Source: QQUD01 sp039029915 (GTDB lineage: Bacteria > Chloroflexota > Anaerolineae > Promineifilales > Promineifilaceae). From it: DNA of 30,305 nt. The stretch lies in assembly GCA_039029915.1 (NCBI GenBank), contig JBCCFD010000035.1, forward strand, positions 1 to 30,305. The letters run 5' to 3'. Positions 10,286 to 17,949 of the stretch are shown here, one piece after another. The first letter of the stretch is position 1. Every line of letters starts with the position of its first letter. Made by a program: the position numbers and the translations under genes. The notes below the pieces were generated by a model. It saw nothing but the letters and a program-made list of their open reading frames with translations. It did not search any database and was not told the DNA's origin.

Positions 10286-12457
10286 TTAGATAGTACCAAT
10301 TGCTGGGGCAGTTTCAGCTAATGAGGGGATGCGATCTAAGGGGAGGCTTAGTTTGACACAGGTATATTGTTGATACACGCTGTCGATAATGATTTCCCCG
10401 CCAATAACAGCCATCATGGTTGAATGAAGAGCGAGGCCTTGCCCAGATCCTTTGGATTTGGTGTTTGAACTGATGCCCATGCCGTTATCCTCAATGGCAA
10501 TGATTAACTTTTCATCAAGTACGGCTGAGATGGTTAATGTAAACGGCCGTCCTAGCTTTTGTTCTGCGCCATACCGAGCGGCATTTCGGACCGCTTCCCG
10601 GCTGGCATAAAAAAGCACTTCAGCCGTTAAAGATGGCATCTGCTTTAGCGTTTCTTGGGCCGTTGGCTCGATATTCCAAATAATTTGGTCAAATGCATGG
10701 GCTAAATCATTTTCTACTGCTCGCTTTAGGGCAGGTAAGAGACCTAAGCGCACCACATCCGGGGCAGACGTCGTTGGCATATTGCGTAAGAGGTCTGATA
10801 TTTGGCGGTGCGCATCGGTTAATGTGGTTACAGCATCAGAGACGTGATTGTTGGTTGTTGCTTCAGCGCCTAAAGTGATGAGAGCCGTCTGGATAGTGGG
10901 CAAAATATCATCATGAAGGACACGTCTTGTTTGTTGGTCTATTACTTGGGTTTGGGTTAAACGTTCACGCTGGAGAGCCATCAGGCGCTGGCTCATAATC
11001 CCGCTGGCCTGTGTATCAATGAGACGTTCGCCAACAGCGCGAGCAATTTCCATTTCTTCTTGTGTGTAAACACCCCCAGCTCGTTTTTCGCCAAGCAGCA
11101 GCACGCCAATGAGCCCCCGCTCACTCCACAGCGAAATGGCCCAGGTGGCACCCGAGTAAGTTTGCTCGGATACCGGCACAGGAAACACATTTGGCGAGGT
11201 GAACTGATTCATTAAATTGTTAAGTGGAGGCAGTTTGGGGACAAGGCTATCTGGGAAGGCTATCGGCGGTCCGGTTAAGGCAGACATTGGGCCTAATGCG
11301 GCAAGATACGCCATTTTGGCCTCAAGGACCTCATCACACAGCACTTTGAATGGCCCCGCAATATTAACTTCTTGTGGCGTCGAGCTTGTCAGGAGCTGCT
11401 CGTAGAGGTGTTGACTCAGGATAAACGGCCGTAAATTGTCCATAAACCGGTCTCTTTCCACGTAGGAACGCCAGCTTACCAAGGCAAAGAAAAAGGTCAT
11501 TAAGATTGTTGCCAATAGAAGACCATAAATATTTCTAAATCGAAGCCCTCGAACGGCACCAATGACAAAGCCATAGCTCATTGCTAAGATAACAACCCTT
11601 TGCCAATGCTTGAATAAACCGCCGCGAGGCAGCGTCTTGCCAGTGAAAACCTCATAGGAGACCACCGCCTGTCCTAGCATAAAAATAGCCACAGCAATAA
11701 CTGACGATATGATGAGGTCAATGGTAATAATTAGTTCCTGAGACTCAGCATAAATATCTACAAACGAGCGCCGAAATGTGTCTTCAACTATCCAGAGCAT
11801 AACGCCGGTGACAAGCAAGCTAACCACAAGGAGCGCTACGGCCGCTCGAACCAGCCAGGGGTGGGCTCTCTGCCGAGCACGGCTACCCATGATCCGATTA
11901 GACGGTGCAGGCTGGCGCAAAGCGTCTACGGAGAGACCAAAACAGGCTAAGACGTAGATTGAGTACCCAATCGCTAAGATTGGTACGCCAAAAATAGTTG
12001 AACGAATGGTTCGACGGAGAAGTACAAAGTCGCCGGGGGGGGAGGCAATCATCAACACACCAGCAAAAAGACTAATCAGACCGCCCATTAAAATGAGAAT
12101 GATGATGTAGAAAAAGAGTTGATGCCGTTTTCGAAGCGGAGGATTGGTGACCCAGAAGCCCGAAAACCAAAGAATGATGATGTACCAAGCAAACGGTAGC
12201 AAGGTCGTAGGGATAAGCCCCACCGTCCACCAGAAGGTCATGTTGCGTACAGTAAACTGGTTGACGCCCAGACCTAATATTGCTGAGTGACTCACAAAAA
12301 AAGCACCACCCAGCAAAAGACCGCCGGTTGCTAAATAAACGCCCCAATTGCGATGCTCGGCGTTGAGAATGACTGTTGCACCAAGCCAGAGCAGGAGAAT
12401 TGTATTAAAAATGGAGATGGCCATGCTGGCCCAGTTTAAAAAGATGCTGTTTGTCAT
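10286..12457 (-). CDS. Membrane sensor histidine kinase with GAF-like domain (NarL/LuxR type)
   Basis: A 723-residue kinase. The first 350 residues contain about nine hydrophobic segments, forming a large membrane sensor domain. Residues about 365-500 look like a GAF domain (GLIGVLLLGEKRAGGVYTQE). The phospho-acceptor helix is RRVLHDDILPTIQTALI with His515, the HD/E form of the HisKA_3/NarX class. The HATPase domain shows the N box EAVRNAARYG (Asn625), the G1 box IEDNGMGI (Asp657) and GSGQGLALH. All catalytic elements look intact. It follows its response regulator (12488-13222) by 30 nt and is surely its partner. The ligand is unknown; membrane state or a hydrophobic signal is a guess from the large membrane domain. 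ACGGCCGT occurs twice, in the Arg-Pro frame. Confidence 0.93.
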   Translation of the reverse strand: MTNSIFLNWASMAISIFNTILLLWLGATVILNAEHRNWGVYLATGGLLLGGAFFVSHSAILGLGVNQFTVRNMTFWWTVGLIPTTLLPFAWYIIILWFSGFWVTNPPLRKRHQLFFYIIILILMGGLISLFAGVLMIASPPGDFVLLRRTIRSTIFGVPILAIGYSIYVLACFGLSVDALRQPAPSNRIMGSRARQRAHPWLVRAAVALLVVSLLVTGVMLWIVEDTFRRSFVDIYAESQELIITIDLIISSVIAVAIFMLGQAVVSYEVFTGKTLPRGGLFKHWQRVVILAMSYGFVIGAVRGLRFRNIYGLLLATILMTFFFALVSWRSYVERDRFMDNLRPFILSQHLYEQLLTSSTPQEVNIAGPFKVLCDEVLEAKMAYLAALGPMSALTGPPIAFPDSLVPKLPPLNNLMNQFTSPNVFPVPVSEQTYSGATWAISLWSERGLIGVLLLGEKRAGGVYTQEEMEIARAVGERLIDTQASGIMSQRLMALQRERLTQTQVIDQQTRRVLHDDILPTIQTALITLGAEATTNNHVSDAVTTLTDAHRQISDLLRNMPTTSAPDVVRLGLLPALKRAVENDLAHAFDQIIWNIEPTAQETLKQMPSLTAEVLFYASREAVRNAARYGAEQKLGRPFTLTISAVLDEKLIIAIEDNGMGISSNTKSKGSGQGLALHSTMMAVIGGEIIIDSVYQQYTCVKLSLPLDRIPSLAETAPAIGTI

Positions 12458-12487
12458 ATGATCGCTAGCAAACGATACAACAAATGA

Positions 12488-13222
12488 TTATAAAGACCAA
12501 CCGACCCATTCCCCTCGCTCGTCCATAACGTGAGGATTGCCGTCTTCATCCCAGTGGATGAGTTGCCCAGCATGAACAATAATCGCAACGCGGGTGCGGG
12601 CTACTTTTTCGTCGGTGGTGGTTTGATTAAGTCCCCAAGCCGTATAAATTTGGCCGTTAATACGGCTAATAGTTCGCTTGTCGCGGAAACCCATGCGGCT
12701 AGCAATGTGCTCGTTACTCATGCCAATGGCGAGCATGCAGGCTACCTCGCGCTCATTGGGCTCGAGCAGGTCCATTGGGGCGTGCTCATCTTTGTGGCGT
12801 ACTTCTTGAACGCGGGTTTCGATGTCGGCGTCAATGAATGAACGGCCGTTAACGGCATCCTGTAGCAGCGGCACAATGAGCTGTGGCAAAAGATAATTCG
12901 ATTTCCGGACATAGGCATAATGACTCAAAATACCAGCCCGACGAAAATCCCGATAGTAATTATCGTCATCTTGGATGGAGTAAAAGACGACGGGCATTCG
13001 GGGGAATTCACGGCGAATGGCAACGGCCGTTTCAATACCATTGAGCTGTCCAGCCAGCTGTACATCCATCAGGATGACTTCCGGTTGCTGCTCAATGCAG
13101 TACTCTATGGCCGCTTCGCCCGTATCAAATTCATTGACGACTTCGATACTTGGAATGGCTTCAAAACCAGCCTTAAGTGCTGGTCGTAACTTCATGTTGT
13201 CTTCGACGATTAGTAATTTCAT
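12488..13222 (-). CDS. NarL/LuxR-type response regulator
   Basis: A 244-residue regulator. The receiver has the acidic pair in LLIVEDN (Glu7, Asp8), phospho-acceptor Asp53 in VILMDVQ, Ser82 as the conserved Ser/Thr and Lys107 in YVRKSNY. The output domain starts near residue 152 (LLEPNEREVACMLAIGMSNE) and continues HIASRMGFRDKRTISRINGQ, a helix-turn-helix of LuxR/NarL style with an atypical recognition region. The last 40 residues, rich in Trp and Asp, extend past the usual end and are unusual. It is first in an operon with the histidine kinase downstream. The promoter places the transcript start about 2 nt before the ATG, and a 10-bp inverted repeat overlaps it. Two ACGGCCGT copies are present. 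Confidence 0.92.
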   Translation of the reverse strand: MKLLIVEDNMKLRPALKAGFEAIPSIEVVNEFDTGEAAIEYCIEQQPEVILMDVQLAGQLNGIETAVAIRREFPRMPVVFYSIQDDDNYYRDFRRAGILSHYAYVRKSNYLLPQLIVPLLQDAVNGRSFIDADIETRVQEVRHKDEHAPMDLLEPNEREVACMLAIGMSNEHIASRMGFRDKRTISRINGQIYTAWGLNQTTTDEKVARTRVAIIVHAGQLIHWDEDGNPHVMDERGEWVGWSL

Positions 13223-13625
13223 GATGTCTTATTGTAATTGGTAAATGGTTATTTGTAATGATTGATTGGGCTCACTTGGTGACGATTTATTACCAATTAC
13301 CCCCATTATTTGATTTGTAGTTAAACAGAAACAGGTTATTTGAGGTATTTCAAAAAAGCTTTCCGTTTTCTCAGTGAATAGAGATGAATCCACATAATTC
13401 TGTTCATTTTTATTCACATAAACCCAAACGCTTGCGATCTGGAAATATTTTACGTCCAATCGTCAAGCACCCAAGTGCGTTATCAAACGGCTTTAAATGG
13501 TGGTGCTTTTGTCATTTTTTTTATATTGTAACGTCACATAAGTGTTAATTGCTGTAGGTTTGAAAGGTCGTTTTCATTTTTGCAAGGTTGTATTGTTAGC
13601 TCAAATCATTTATGCGGAGATACGA
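13223..13625. other. Intergenic region between divergent genes
   Basis: About 400 nt between the response regulator (minus) and the VanZ-like gene (plus). Besides the regulator promoter and its inverted repeat, it holds degenerate TAATTGG-type repeats and a small GCACCCAAGTGC hairpin near 13468-13479. I see no persuasive -35/-10 pair for the plus-strand gene and no coding sequence. Confidence 0.6.
13231..13300 (-). promoter_or_regulatory. Promoter and inverted repeat before the two-component operon
   Basis: Minus-strand -10 TACAAT (13236-13231), with ATTACA (13259-13254) as a weak -35 at 17 bp. The start point would be near 13224, two bases before the ATG. GTAATTGGTA (13234-13243) overlaps the -10 and is inverted as TACCAATTAC at 13291-13300, a 10-bp arm pair that could loop or bind a regulator such as the adjacent response regulator (inference). 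Confidence 0.5.
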
Positions 13626-14102
13626 ATGAATCTTTCAAACCACTCTTTCAATTTAACACAGCGGTTTTTTAGCGGAACCCACCTTAAAAAATTACTGTTT
13701 GTTTTTGTATTAGGTATTGTTAGTCTTGCTTTGTTTCCATATGGCGTGCTGGCCGAAGAATCAAGGATATTTCGATTTATTATCTATCGAGTCTTTGATT
13801 CTGAATGGTCTCACATCGTTGGTCACTTTGGGATGTTTAGTTTTATTGGAACGGCCGTACTGCTATTCTTTCCTAAGTTGCTCAGCTATCCGATCCTGTA
13901 TTTAAGTGTTATGCTGAACTTGGCTTGGATTCAAGAGTTTTTACAGTTAGCGACATTTAAACGCCGCCCGATCAACTTCGGGGAGCTGAAAGATTTAGGT
14001 ATTGACTTAGCGGCGGCCGTTTTTGTATTTATTGGTTTTGTTCTGTATCGGCATATTAAGAGAAGAAGAAAGCCACAGGTTATACCGACCGGAGACGATT
14101 GA
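13626..14102 (+). CDS. VanZ-like membrane protein
   Basis: A 158-residue integral membrane protein. The start is ATG 13626, six bases after GGAG (13616-13619); an upstream in-frame ATG at 13542 lacks such a site. There are four hydrophobic segments: about 23-43 (LLFVFVLGIVSLALF), 65-85, 88-103 and 133-150. Conserved VanZ-type features are HIVGHFGMFSFIGTAVLLF, the acid-glutamine pair in WIQEFLQL and the basic-acidic stretch RRPINFGELKDLGIDL before the last helix. VanZ of the vancomycin cluster gives low-level teicoplanin resistance, but most chromosomal relatives have no known role, and resistance should not be inferred here. One ACGGCCGT copy encodes Thr-Ala-Val in helix 2. Confidence 0.82.
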   Translation: MNLSNHSFNLTQRFFSGTHLKKLLFVFVLGIVSLALFPYGVLAEESRIFRFIIYRVFDSEWSHIVGHFGMFSFIGTAVLLFFPKLLSYPILYLSVMLNLAWIQEFLQLATFKRRPINFGELKDLGIDLAAAVFVFIGFVLYRHIKRRRKPQVIPTGDD

Positions 14103-14391
14103 GGTTTCCTCACTGTTACGCATCATCTAAACACCTCAAAAAGCAGCAAAGACTTTTTGACATGCGAAAAACGACTGTAAATCGTTGATTCGATGTTAGA
14201 AAGACACATAACCTAATTGTTTTGTCAGACAGGCAGTGGCGAGTTAGTAGTAGCGACAAAACAGAAATTAAGATCACTGGTTCGTCATTCTTATTGTCAA
14301 GGGGATGGTGGTCTTGATGTGGCCTAATCATCATCGAACTTCAATAGTTGGAGAGTGTTGAAGTGATGACGTTGACCTGTTGGAGGAAGAC
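14103..14391. other. Intergenic region with a hairpin
   Basis: No gene seen. The main structure is GTTTTGTC (14219-14226) inverted as GACAAAAC (14255-14262), a 28-nt-loop hairpin without a T tract. No clear promoter for the downstream gene was found, so it may be read through from the VanZ-like gene. Confidence 0.45.
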
Positions 14392-15042
14392 ATGGTTCAA
14401 CTATCGGTGGAAGACGAACGGTATCTTCATAAAGAATTACCTTCATTTGGAATTTTATCAGTTTGGTTTGGTGGATTTTTTGTAACGGTTACGGCCGTGA
14501 CGCAAATTTTGCATCAAACAATTGAGCCCACTTGGGCCCGCCCCCTTATCTTGATCATGGAAATCACCCTGTTAGCCATGATTGTGGGGTCCATCCTTTT
14601 TTTAGCCGTTAATTACCAATTTGGTGTCAGATTAGTGGCTATCCCCCTACTAGTAAACATCGGTACACTGCTTATTGTCCATACGGTTGCCTTCGATCGC
14701 ATGTGGGAAAACGCTCGGTTTTCTTCAATGGCATATGGTTTTGAGCAGGTGGTGGAGCAAATCGAAAATAACGAGATTGCCCCAGCTTCGGATGGGTATG
14801 CCATCCTGCCAGAAAGCTACCGCTATTTGTCTTCAAACGGAGATTTGATTCGGATTGAACGGTCAGGTGCGGATGTTTTGACGGTGCTATTCTTTGCAGA
14901 TTATGAATCAGCTAACCAATTTACGGGATACATTTACCGCTCGGATGGTAGCCCACCACCTTCATCGATGTTTAATGTGGATTGGCGGTTTCTACATCAG
15001 CGGTCTGCAAACTGGTATTTTGTCGTGTCTTATCCACAGTGA
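14392..15042 (+). CDS. Membrane protein of unknown function
   Basis: A 216-residue protein that I do not recognise. The start is ATG 14392, five bases after GGAGG (14382-14386); the longer frame from TTG 14380 would include that site. There are three hydrophobic helices: about 19-40 (FGILSVWFGGFFVTVTAVTQ), 52-73 (LILIMEITLLAMIVGSILFL) and 80-100 (VRLVAIPLLVNIGTLLIVHT). These are followed by a soluble C-terminal domain of about 110 residues (from FDRMWENARF) with no known motif. The domain ends in FNVDWRFLHQ and NWYFVVSYPQ. A strong terminator at 15124 ends this unit before the SPFH gene. One ACGGCCGT copy encodes Thr-Ala-Val in helix 1. Confidence 0.75.
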   Translation: MVQLSVEDERYLHKELPSFGILSVWFGGFFVTVTAVTQILHQTIEPTWARPLILIMEITLLAMIVGSILFLAVNYQFGVRLVAIPLLVNIGTLLIVHTVAFDRMWENARFSSMAYGFEQVVEQIENNEIAPASDGYAILPESYRYLSSNGDLIRIERSGADVLTVLFFADYESANQFTGYIYRSDGSPPPSSMFNVDWRFLHQRSANWYFVVSYPQ

Positions 15043-15123
15043 GCTTGAAAGGCTGGTAAACCGTAATGGCAAGCAATAGCTAGTGAGTTGTTGTCAGTAA
15101 ATAGTGAATAACCATGTACCTAG

Positions 15124-15155
15124 GTCGTTGGTAGATAAAGCCAGCGACTTTTTTT
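15124..15155 (+). terminator. Rho-independent terminator
   Basis: GTCGTTGG (15124-15131) pairs with CCAGCGAC (15141-15148), eight pairs including one G-U, followed by seven T. It closes transcription from the membrane protein gene immediately before the SPFH promoter. Confidence 0.85.
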
Positions 15156-15160
15156 GCCCC

Positions 15161-15215
15161 TTGACAAAGTGTATGATTTACACTAATATAGCTTGTATAG
15201 TGTTTGTGATACACT
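15161..15215 (+). promoter_or_regulatory. SPFH promoter with two phased AGTGT-N7-ACACT operators
   Basis: The -35 is TTGACA (15161-15166), the spacer 17 bp and the -10 TAATAT (15184-15189). Two copies of the same inverted repeat lie here: AGTGTATGATTTACACT (15168-15184), filling the space between the boxes, and AGTGTTTGTGATACACT (15199-15215), over the start point. Both have 5-bp arms and a 7-bp spacer, and their centres are exactly 31 bp apart, about three helical turns, which suggests cooperative binding of a dimeric repressor. The half-site resembles operators of YtrA-type GntR regulators; no such regulator gene is in the window. Confidence 0.8.
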
Positions 15216-15294
15216 ATCTACTTGATAAAACAACAATCAGTAACGGCAAAAACTGATTACTGATGACTTAATTCTTCACTAAACGAGGTGAGCC

Positions 15295-16128
15295 ATGTTA
15301 AAAGCAACTTTACTGATCGGATTTATGATTGTTCTCTCTGGGTTTGCTGGAGGAAATATGATGGTATTAACGGCCGTTACCGGCATTGCCATACTTGTTG
15401 GTTGGGCCATGTGGCAAAATACGGCCGTTTTTGTGCCAGAGATGCACACGGGAGTCGTGTATCGACATGGGGGGAGGGAGTATGCTCGCTTTCTTACTCC
15501 AGGGGATCACTTCATTAAACCATTTTCGGAAAAAGTGGGGGATTTTATACCGGTTGATCCCGGTTCGGTAAACGGTCGTTGTGATAGCATTCAAACGATC
15601 GGTGGCTTGCCGCTATCAATTGAGTGGACCATTTCATATAATCTCAATCCATTCCGAATTGCTCCTGAAAATCGGCCAAAGCTAGCCCGAAACCTGCCGC
15701 AAAAGTCTGGCAAGATTGTTCAAAAGCACACCAACAACATTTTACGCCACATTATAAGTGAATACAGCATTGAAGCACTGACCCAGCCGGGGATGCAGCG
15801 GAAATTAGAGCGACAGGTGCGTCAACAGGTGGCAGAACGGCTATCGGCGGCCGGGTTTGAGATTTCTCGAGTAATGATTGGGGCGATTGATATGCCGCCA
15901 CAGGTCACTGATGCGCTGGCTGAAGCGCTTAAGCGGCAGCTTCAAGCGGAGAACGAAGCGATAGCTTTGTCACGTTTGCAGTCGGTGGTCAGCCAATTTT
16001 CAGAAAATGATATGCAGCGATTGATCGAGCTAGAGCGTATCCACATGCTGGGTCAAAATGGGGTGACGCTAATGTATGCTCCACCTGCTGAGGTACAAAT
16101 GGGCTTGGGTAAACGGCCGTTGAACTAA
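15295..16128 (+). CDS. SPFH/band-7 domain membrane protein
   Basis: A 277-residue protein with two hydrophobic segments at the N-terminus (about 4-17 and 24-40) followed by an SPFH domain starting near VFVPEMHTGVVYRHGG (45-60). The middle part (LPLSIEWTISYNLNPF, then AERLSAAGFEISRVMIG) and the helical C-terminus (DALAEALKRQLQAENEAIAL) are typical of stomatin/prohibitin relatives, which assemble into membrane rings and organise membrane domains. The start is supported by GAGGTGAG just upstream. It is a single-gene unit with its own regulated promoter and terminator. Three ACGGCCGT copies are present (15370, 15421, 16113), the last next to the stop codon. The larger SPFH protein at 28477 is a distant relative. 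Confidence 0.88.
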   Translation: MLKATLLIGFMIVLSGFAGGNMMVLTAVTGIAILVGWAMWQNTAVFVPEMHTGVVYRHGGREYARFLTPGDHFIKPFSEKVGDFIPVDPGSVNGRCDSIQTIGGLPLSIEWTISYNLNPFRIAPENRPKLARNLPQKSGKIVQKHTNNILRHIISEYSIEALTQPGMQRKLERQVRQQVAERLSAAGFEISRVMIGAIDMPPQVTDALAEALKRQLQAENEAIALSRLQSVVSQFSENDMQRLIELERIHMLGQNGVTLMYAPPAEVQMGLGKRPLN

Positions 16129-16131
16129 ACT

Positions 16132-16180
16132 ACTTCTGCTTATGTATCCTGAGCCTGTCGAAGGACACATAAGCAGAAGT
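16132..16180. repeat. REP-like palindrome with CCTGAGCCTGTCGAAGG core
   Basis: Perfect 14-bp arms ACTTCTGCTTATGT (16132-16145) and ACATAAGCAGAAGT (16167-16180), then a mismatch and inner TCCT/AGGA pairs around a loop. The centre reads CCTGAGCCTGTCGAAGG (16149-16164 region), a core I know as widespread in intergenic palindromes of diverse bacteria. It begins 3 nt after a stop codon, and no T tract follows, so it is better seen as a repetitive palindrome than a terminator. Confidence 0.75.
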
Positions 16181-16193
16181 GAAAATTAATCAC

Positions 16194-16252
16194 AACCTCT
16201 GAGGCTTGCTGCGCATGATAAAATGCGTTGACGCAACGCTCAGAGGTTTTTT
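16194..16252 (+). terminator. Terminator of the SPFH gene
   Basis: AACCTCTGAG (16194-16203) pairs with CTCAGAGGTT (16239-16248) and is followed by a run of six T (16247-16252). The loop contains a further small hairpin (GCAT/ATGC). It lies 66 nt after the SPFH stop codon. Confidence 0.85.
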
Positions 16253-16269
16253 ACATTTAGGAGACACAC

Positions 16270-16375
16270 GTGACAGATACAATATCATACCGAGTGGTGG
16301 ATACCTGCTGAAGAATTAGAAAACCTAAACGACAATATTGTGGGTGAAATTGAGGTTGTTGTTGAGTTTCAATAG
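16270..16375 (+). pseudogene. Frameshifted mini-gene, about 34 codons
   Basis: A GTG at 16270 follows AGGAG (16259-16263) by 6 nt and opens VTDTISYRVV, but the frame stops at 16311. One base later the reading continues as WIPAEELENLNDNIVGEIEV and on to the stop at 16375. Removing one G from the GTGGTGG at 16294-16300 joins both into a single peptide reading SYRVWIPAEELENLN. The combined frame fits small proteins I recall loosely from Chloroflexota. Either a single-base insertion (or read error) or a programmed shift at the G-rich site would explain it. The length is too short for strong confidence. Confidence 0.45.
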
Positions 16376-16413
16376 AGTGTGATTCGTTTCTGTGTAACGT
16401 CGAAATAAACGTA

Positions 16414-16558
16414 AGGGTGGGACGATTGGCAAGTGATGTGGGGCGTTCAAGTATTCTTGGCCCAATCGTCTCGCTCCTCGACTGACCTGCGCATGGGTGA
16501 GATGGCACGGTTCCGCATCTGTTATCTTTTGAAAATGGTGACCGTGCCATCCCACCCT
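16414..16558. repeat. Nested palindromic element
   Basis: Three inverted repeats are interleaved. The outer arms are AGGGTGGGA (16414-16422) and TCCCACCCT (16550-16558). An upstream pair is GACGATTGG (16421-16429) and CCAATCGTC (16462-16470). A downstream pair is GGGTGAGATGGCACGGT (16495-16511) and its partner at 16541-16557, with 16 of 17 positions paired. The pairings compete, so the element could switch between one long and two shorter hairpins. It contains no gene. It is probably a repetitive palindromic element, less likely an RNA switch. Confidence 0.6.
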
Positions 16559-16621
16559 GACGTACGAACACCTTTTCCCTCGTTACACAACTTTTGATTG
16601 CACTCGTTTCAATAAAACCTA

Positions 16622-16651
16622 TTGCAACATTAGGAACAAATGTTCTATAAT
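16622..16651 (+). promoter_or_regulatory. Promoter with LexA (SOS) box, leaderless start
   Basis: The -35 is TTGCAA (16622-16627), the spacer 18 bp and the -10 a perfect TATAAT (16646-16651). GAACAAATGTTC (16634-16645) sits exactly between the boxes and matches the GAAC-N4-GTTC core bound by Bacillus-type LexA. The start point is predicted at 16657-16659, on the GTG start codon at 16658. The LexA type of this organism is not known from the window, so SOS control is inferred. Confidence 0.72.
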
Positions 16652-16657
16652 GAGTGA

Positions 16658-17875
16658 GTGGATGTAATAACTAAACTTCAAGATGTTGCCACTCACATGA
16701 ATCTGGAGCCTGATGGTGAACCAGCTAGGCAGCTGCCATTGGCTCAAGAAATAGCCCCTTGTGGGCAGTTGATTCCAAAAGCGCCACCTAACCCTCCAAA
16801 AGGGGATAAAAAATCGATAGGCATTTCCCATTTGATCATGCCAGGTGGCAAAACGCTACCTGCCCTAAAAACCATGTTGACAACCGCCTGCGAGCGGGAT
16901 TGCTACTACTGTCCGTTCCGAGCCGGGCGTTCATATCGCCGACAATCGTTTAAACCGGAAGAGATGGCCAAGACGTTTATGGATATGCATCGGGCAGGTT
17001 TAGTCAAAGGGTTATTTTTAAGCTCTGGCATTATCAAAGGGGGCGTGGCGACTCAAGATAGATTGATCGACACGGCCGATATTCTGCGAAATAAGTATCA
17101 ATATAAGGGATATTTGCACCTAAAAGTGATGCCTGGGGCAGAAAAAGACCAGGTTCGCCGCTCAATGGAACTGGCGAGTCGGTTATCTGTCAACCTGGAA
17201 GCCCCAAATGATAAACGGCTGGCCTTATTAGCACCTAAAAAACAGTTTGTTAACGAATTGGTAAAACCTCTCGAGTGGATTGAGCAAGTTAGGAAAAATG
17301 AACAACCGCTCAATTCTTGGAATACGCGCTGGCCCTCAAGTGTTACCCAATTTGTGGTGGGCGGTGTTGGTGAATCTGATCTTGAACTACTAATTATTAG
17401 TGAGCTACTCATAAAAAAATACAAACTGCAGAGAATCTACTACTCAGCCTTTCGCCCAATTATAGATACACCAATGGAAAATTTGCCTGCTGAAAATCCA
17501 ATGAGACAGCACCGACTGTATCAAACCTCGTTTTTGTTTCGAGATTATGGGTTTGACATGGAGGAAATGCCGTTTGATCGGGACGGCAACTTGCCGCTTG
17601 ATGAAGACCCCAAAATGGCGTGGGCTAATGCGCACCTTTTGGAAAATCCTGTTGAGGTGAATAAGGCTGAGCGCACAATACTGATACGGGTGCCCGGGGT
17701 GGGGCCAATTGGCGTAAAGCGCATCTTGAATGCGCGTCGTCAAGGCAAAATTCGAGACCTGGCTGACTTACGCAAGATTGGTGTGCCAACAAAGCGGCTT
17801 GAGTCATATGTACTCTTAGATGGTAAACGGCCGTTGCGCCAAATGCCACTGTTTCCCGTGAAGCAGAAGCCGTAA
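16658..17875 (+). CDS. Radical SAM protein of the DNA repair/modification type with HhH domain
   Basis: A 405-residue radical SAM enzyme. CERDCYYC (Cys78, Cys82, Cys85) is the CxxxCxxC site for the 4Fe-4S cluster that cleaves S-adenosylmethionine. The following LSSGIIKGG and LKVMPGAEKDQV fit the radical SAM barrel. The C-terminus (from 344, RVPGVGPIGVKRILNARRQG) is a helix-hairpin-helix DNA-binding region. This layout matches the family annotated as putative DNA modification/repair radical SAM protein, which in many genomes lies next to a uracil-DNA glycosylase-like gene; none is seen here, and a GNAT gene follows instead. The putative SOS box in its promoter supports a repair role. The start is GTG with no ribosome site, consistent with a leaderless mRNA; ATG 16697 is an alternative. 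Confidence 0.9.
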   Translation: MDVITKLQDVATHMNLEPDGEPARQLPLAQEIAPCGQLIPKAPPNPPKGDKKSIGISHLIMPGGKTLPALKTMLTTACERDCYYCPFRAGRSYRRQSFKPEEMAKTFMDMHRAGLVKGLFLSSGIIKGGVATQDRLIDTADILRNKYQYKGYLHLKVMPGAEKDQVRRSMELASRLSVNLEAPNDKRLALLAPKKQFVNELVKPLEWIEQVRKNEQPLNSWNTRWPSSVTQFVVGGVGESDLELLIISELLIKKYKLQRIYYSAFRPIIDTPMENLPAENPMRQHRLYQTSFLFRDYGFDMEEMPFDRDGNLPLDEDPKMAWANAHLLENPVEVNKAERTILIRVPGVGPIGVKRILNARRQGKIRDLADLRKIGVPTKRLESYVLLDGKRPLRQMPLFPVKQKP

Positions 17876-17915
17876 AGAGGTGACCTTAAACGTGTACTTC
17901 TTGATGGCCAAAATG

Positions 17916-17944
17916 TTTTCAAACTGGGTTTGCTTTCGTACAAT
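17916..17944 (+). promoter_or_regulatory. Promoter of the GNAT operon
   Basis: Weak -35 TTTTCA (17916-17921), 17-bp spacer, -10 TACAAT (17939-17944). The start point would be near 17951, at the ATG of 17950. Confidence 0.5.
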
Positions 17945-17949
17945 TGGGT

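Noticed and set aside
13229..13459. A 76-codon minus-strand frame upstream of the response regulator
   Set aside because: It overlaps the promoter and inverted repeat, has no ribosome site and no protein-like features.
13626..14102. Calling the VanZ-like gene a glycopeptide resistance gene
   Set aside because: No vanHAX-type genes are near and most VanZ-like proteins have unknown roles.
16257..16571. A 104-codon minus-strand frame
   Set aside because: It is laid over palindromic repeats and the mini-gene; composition is unlike a protein.
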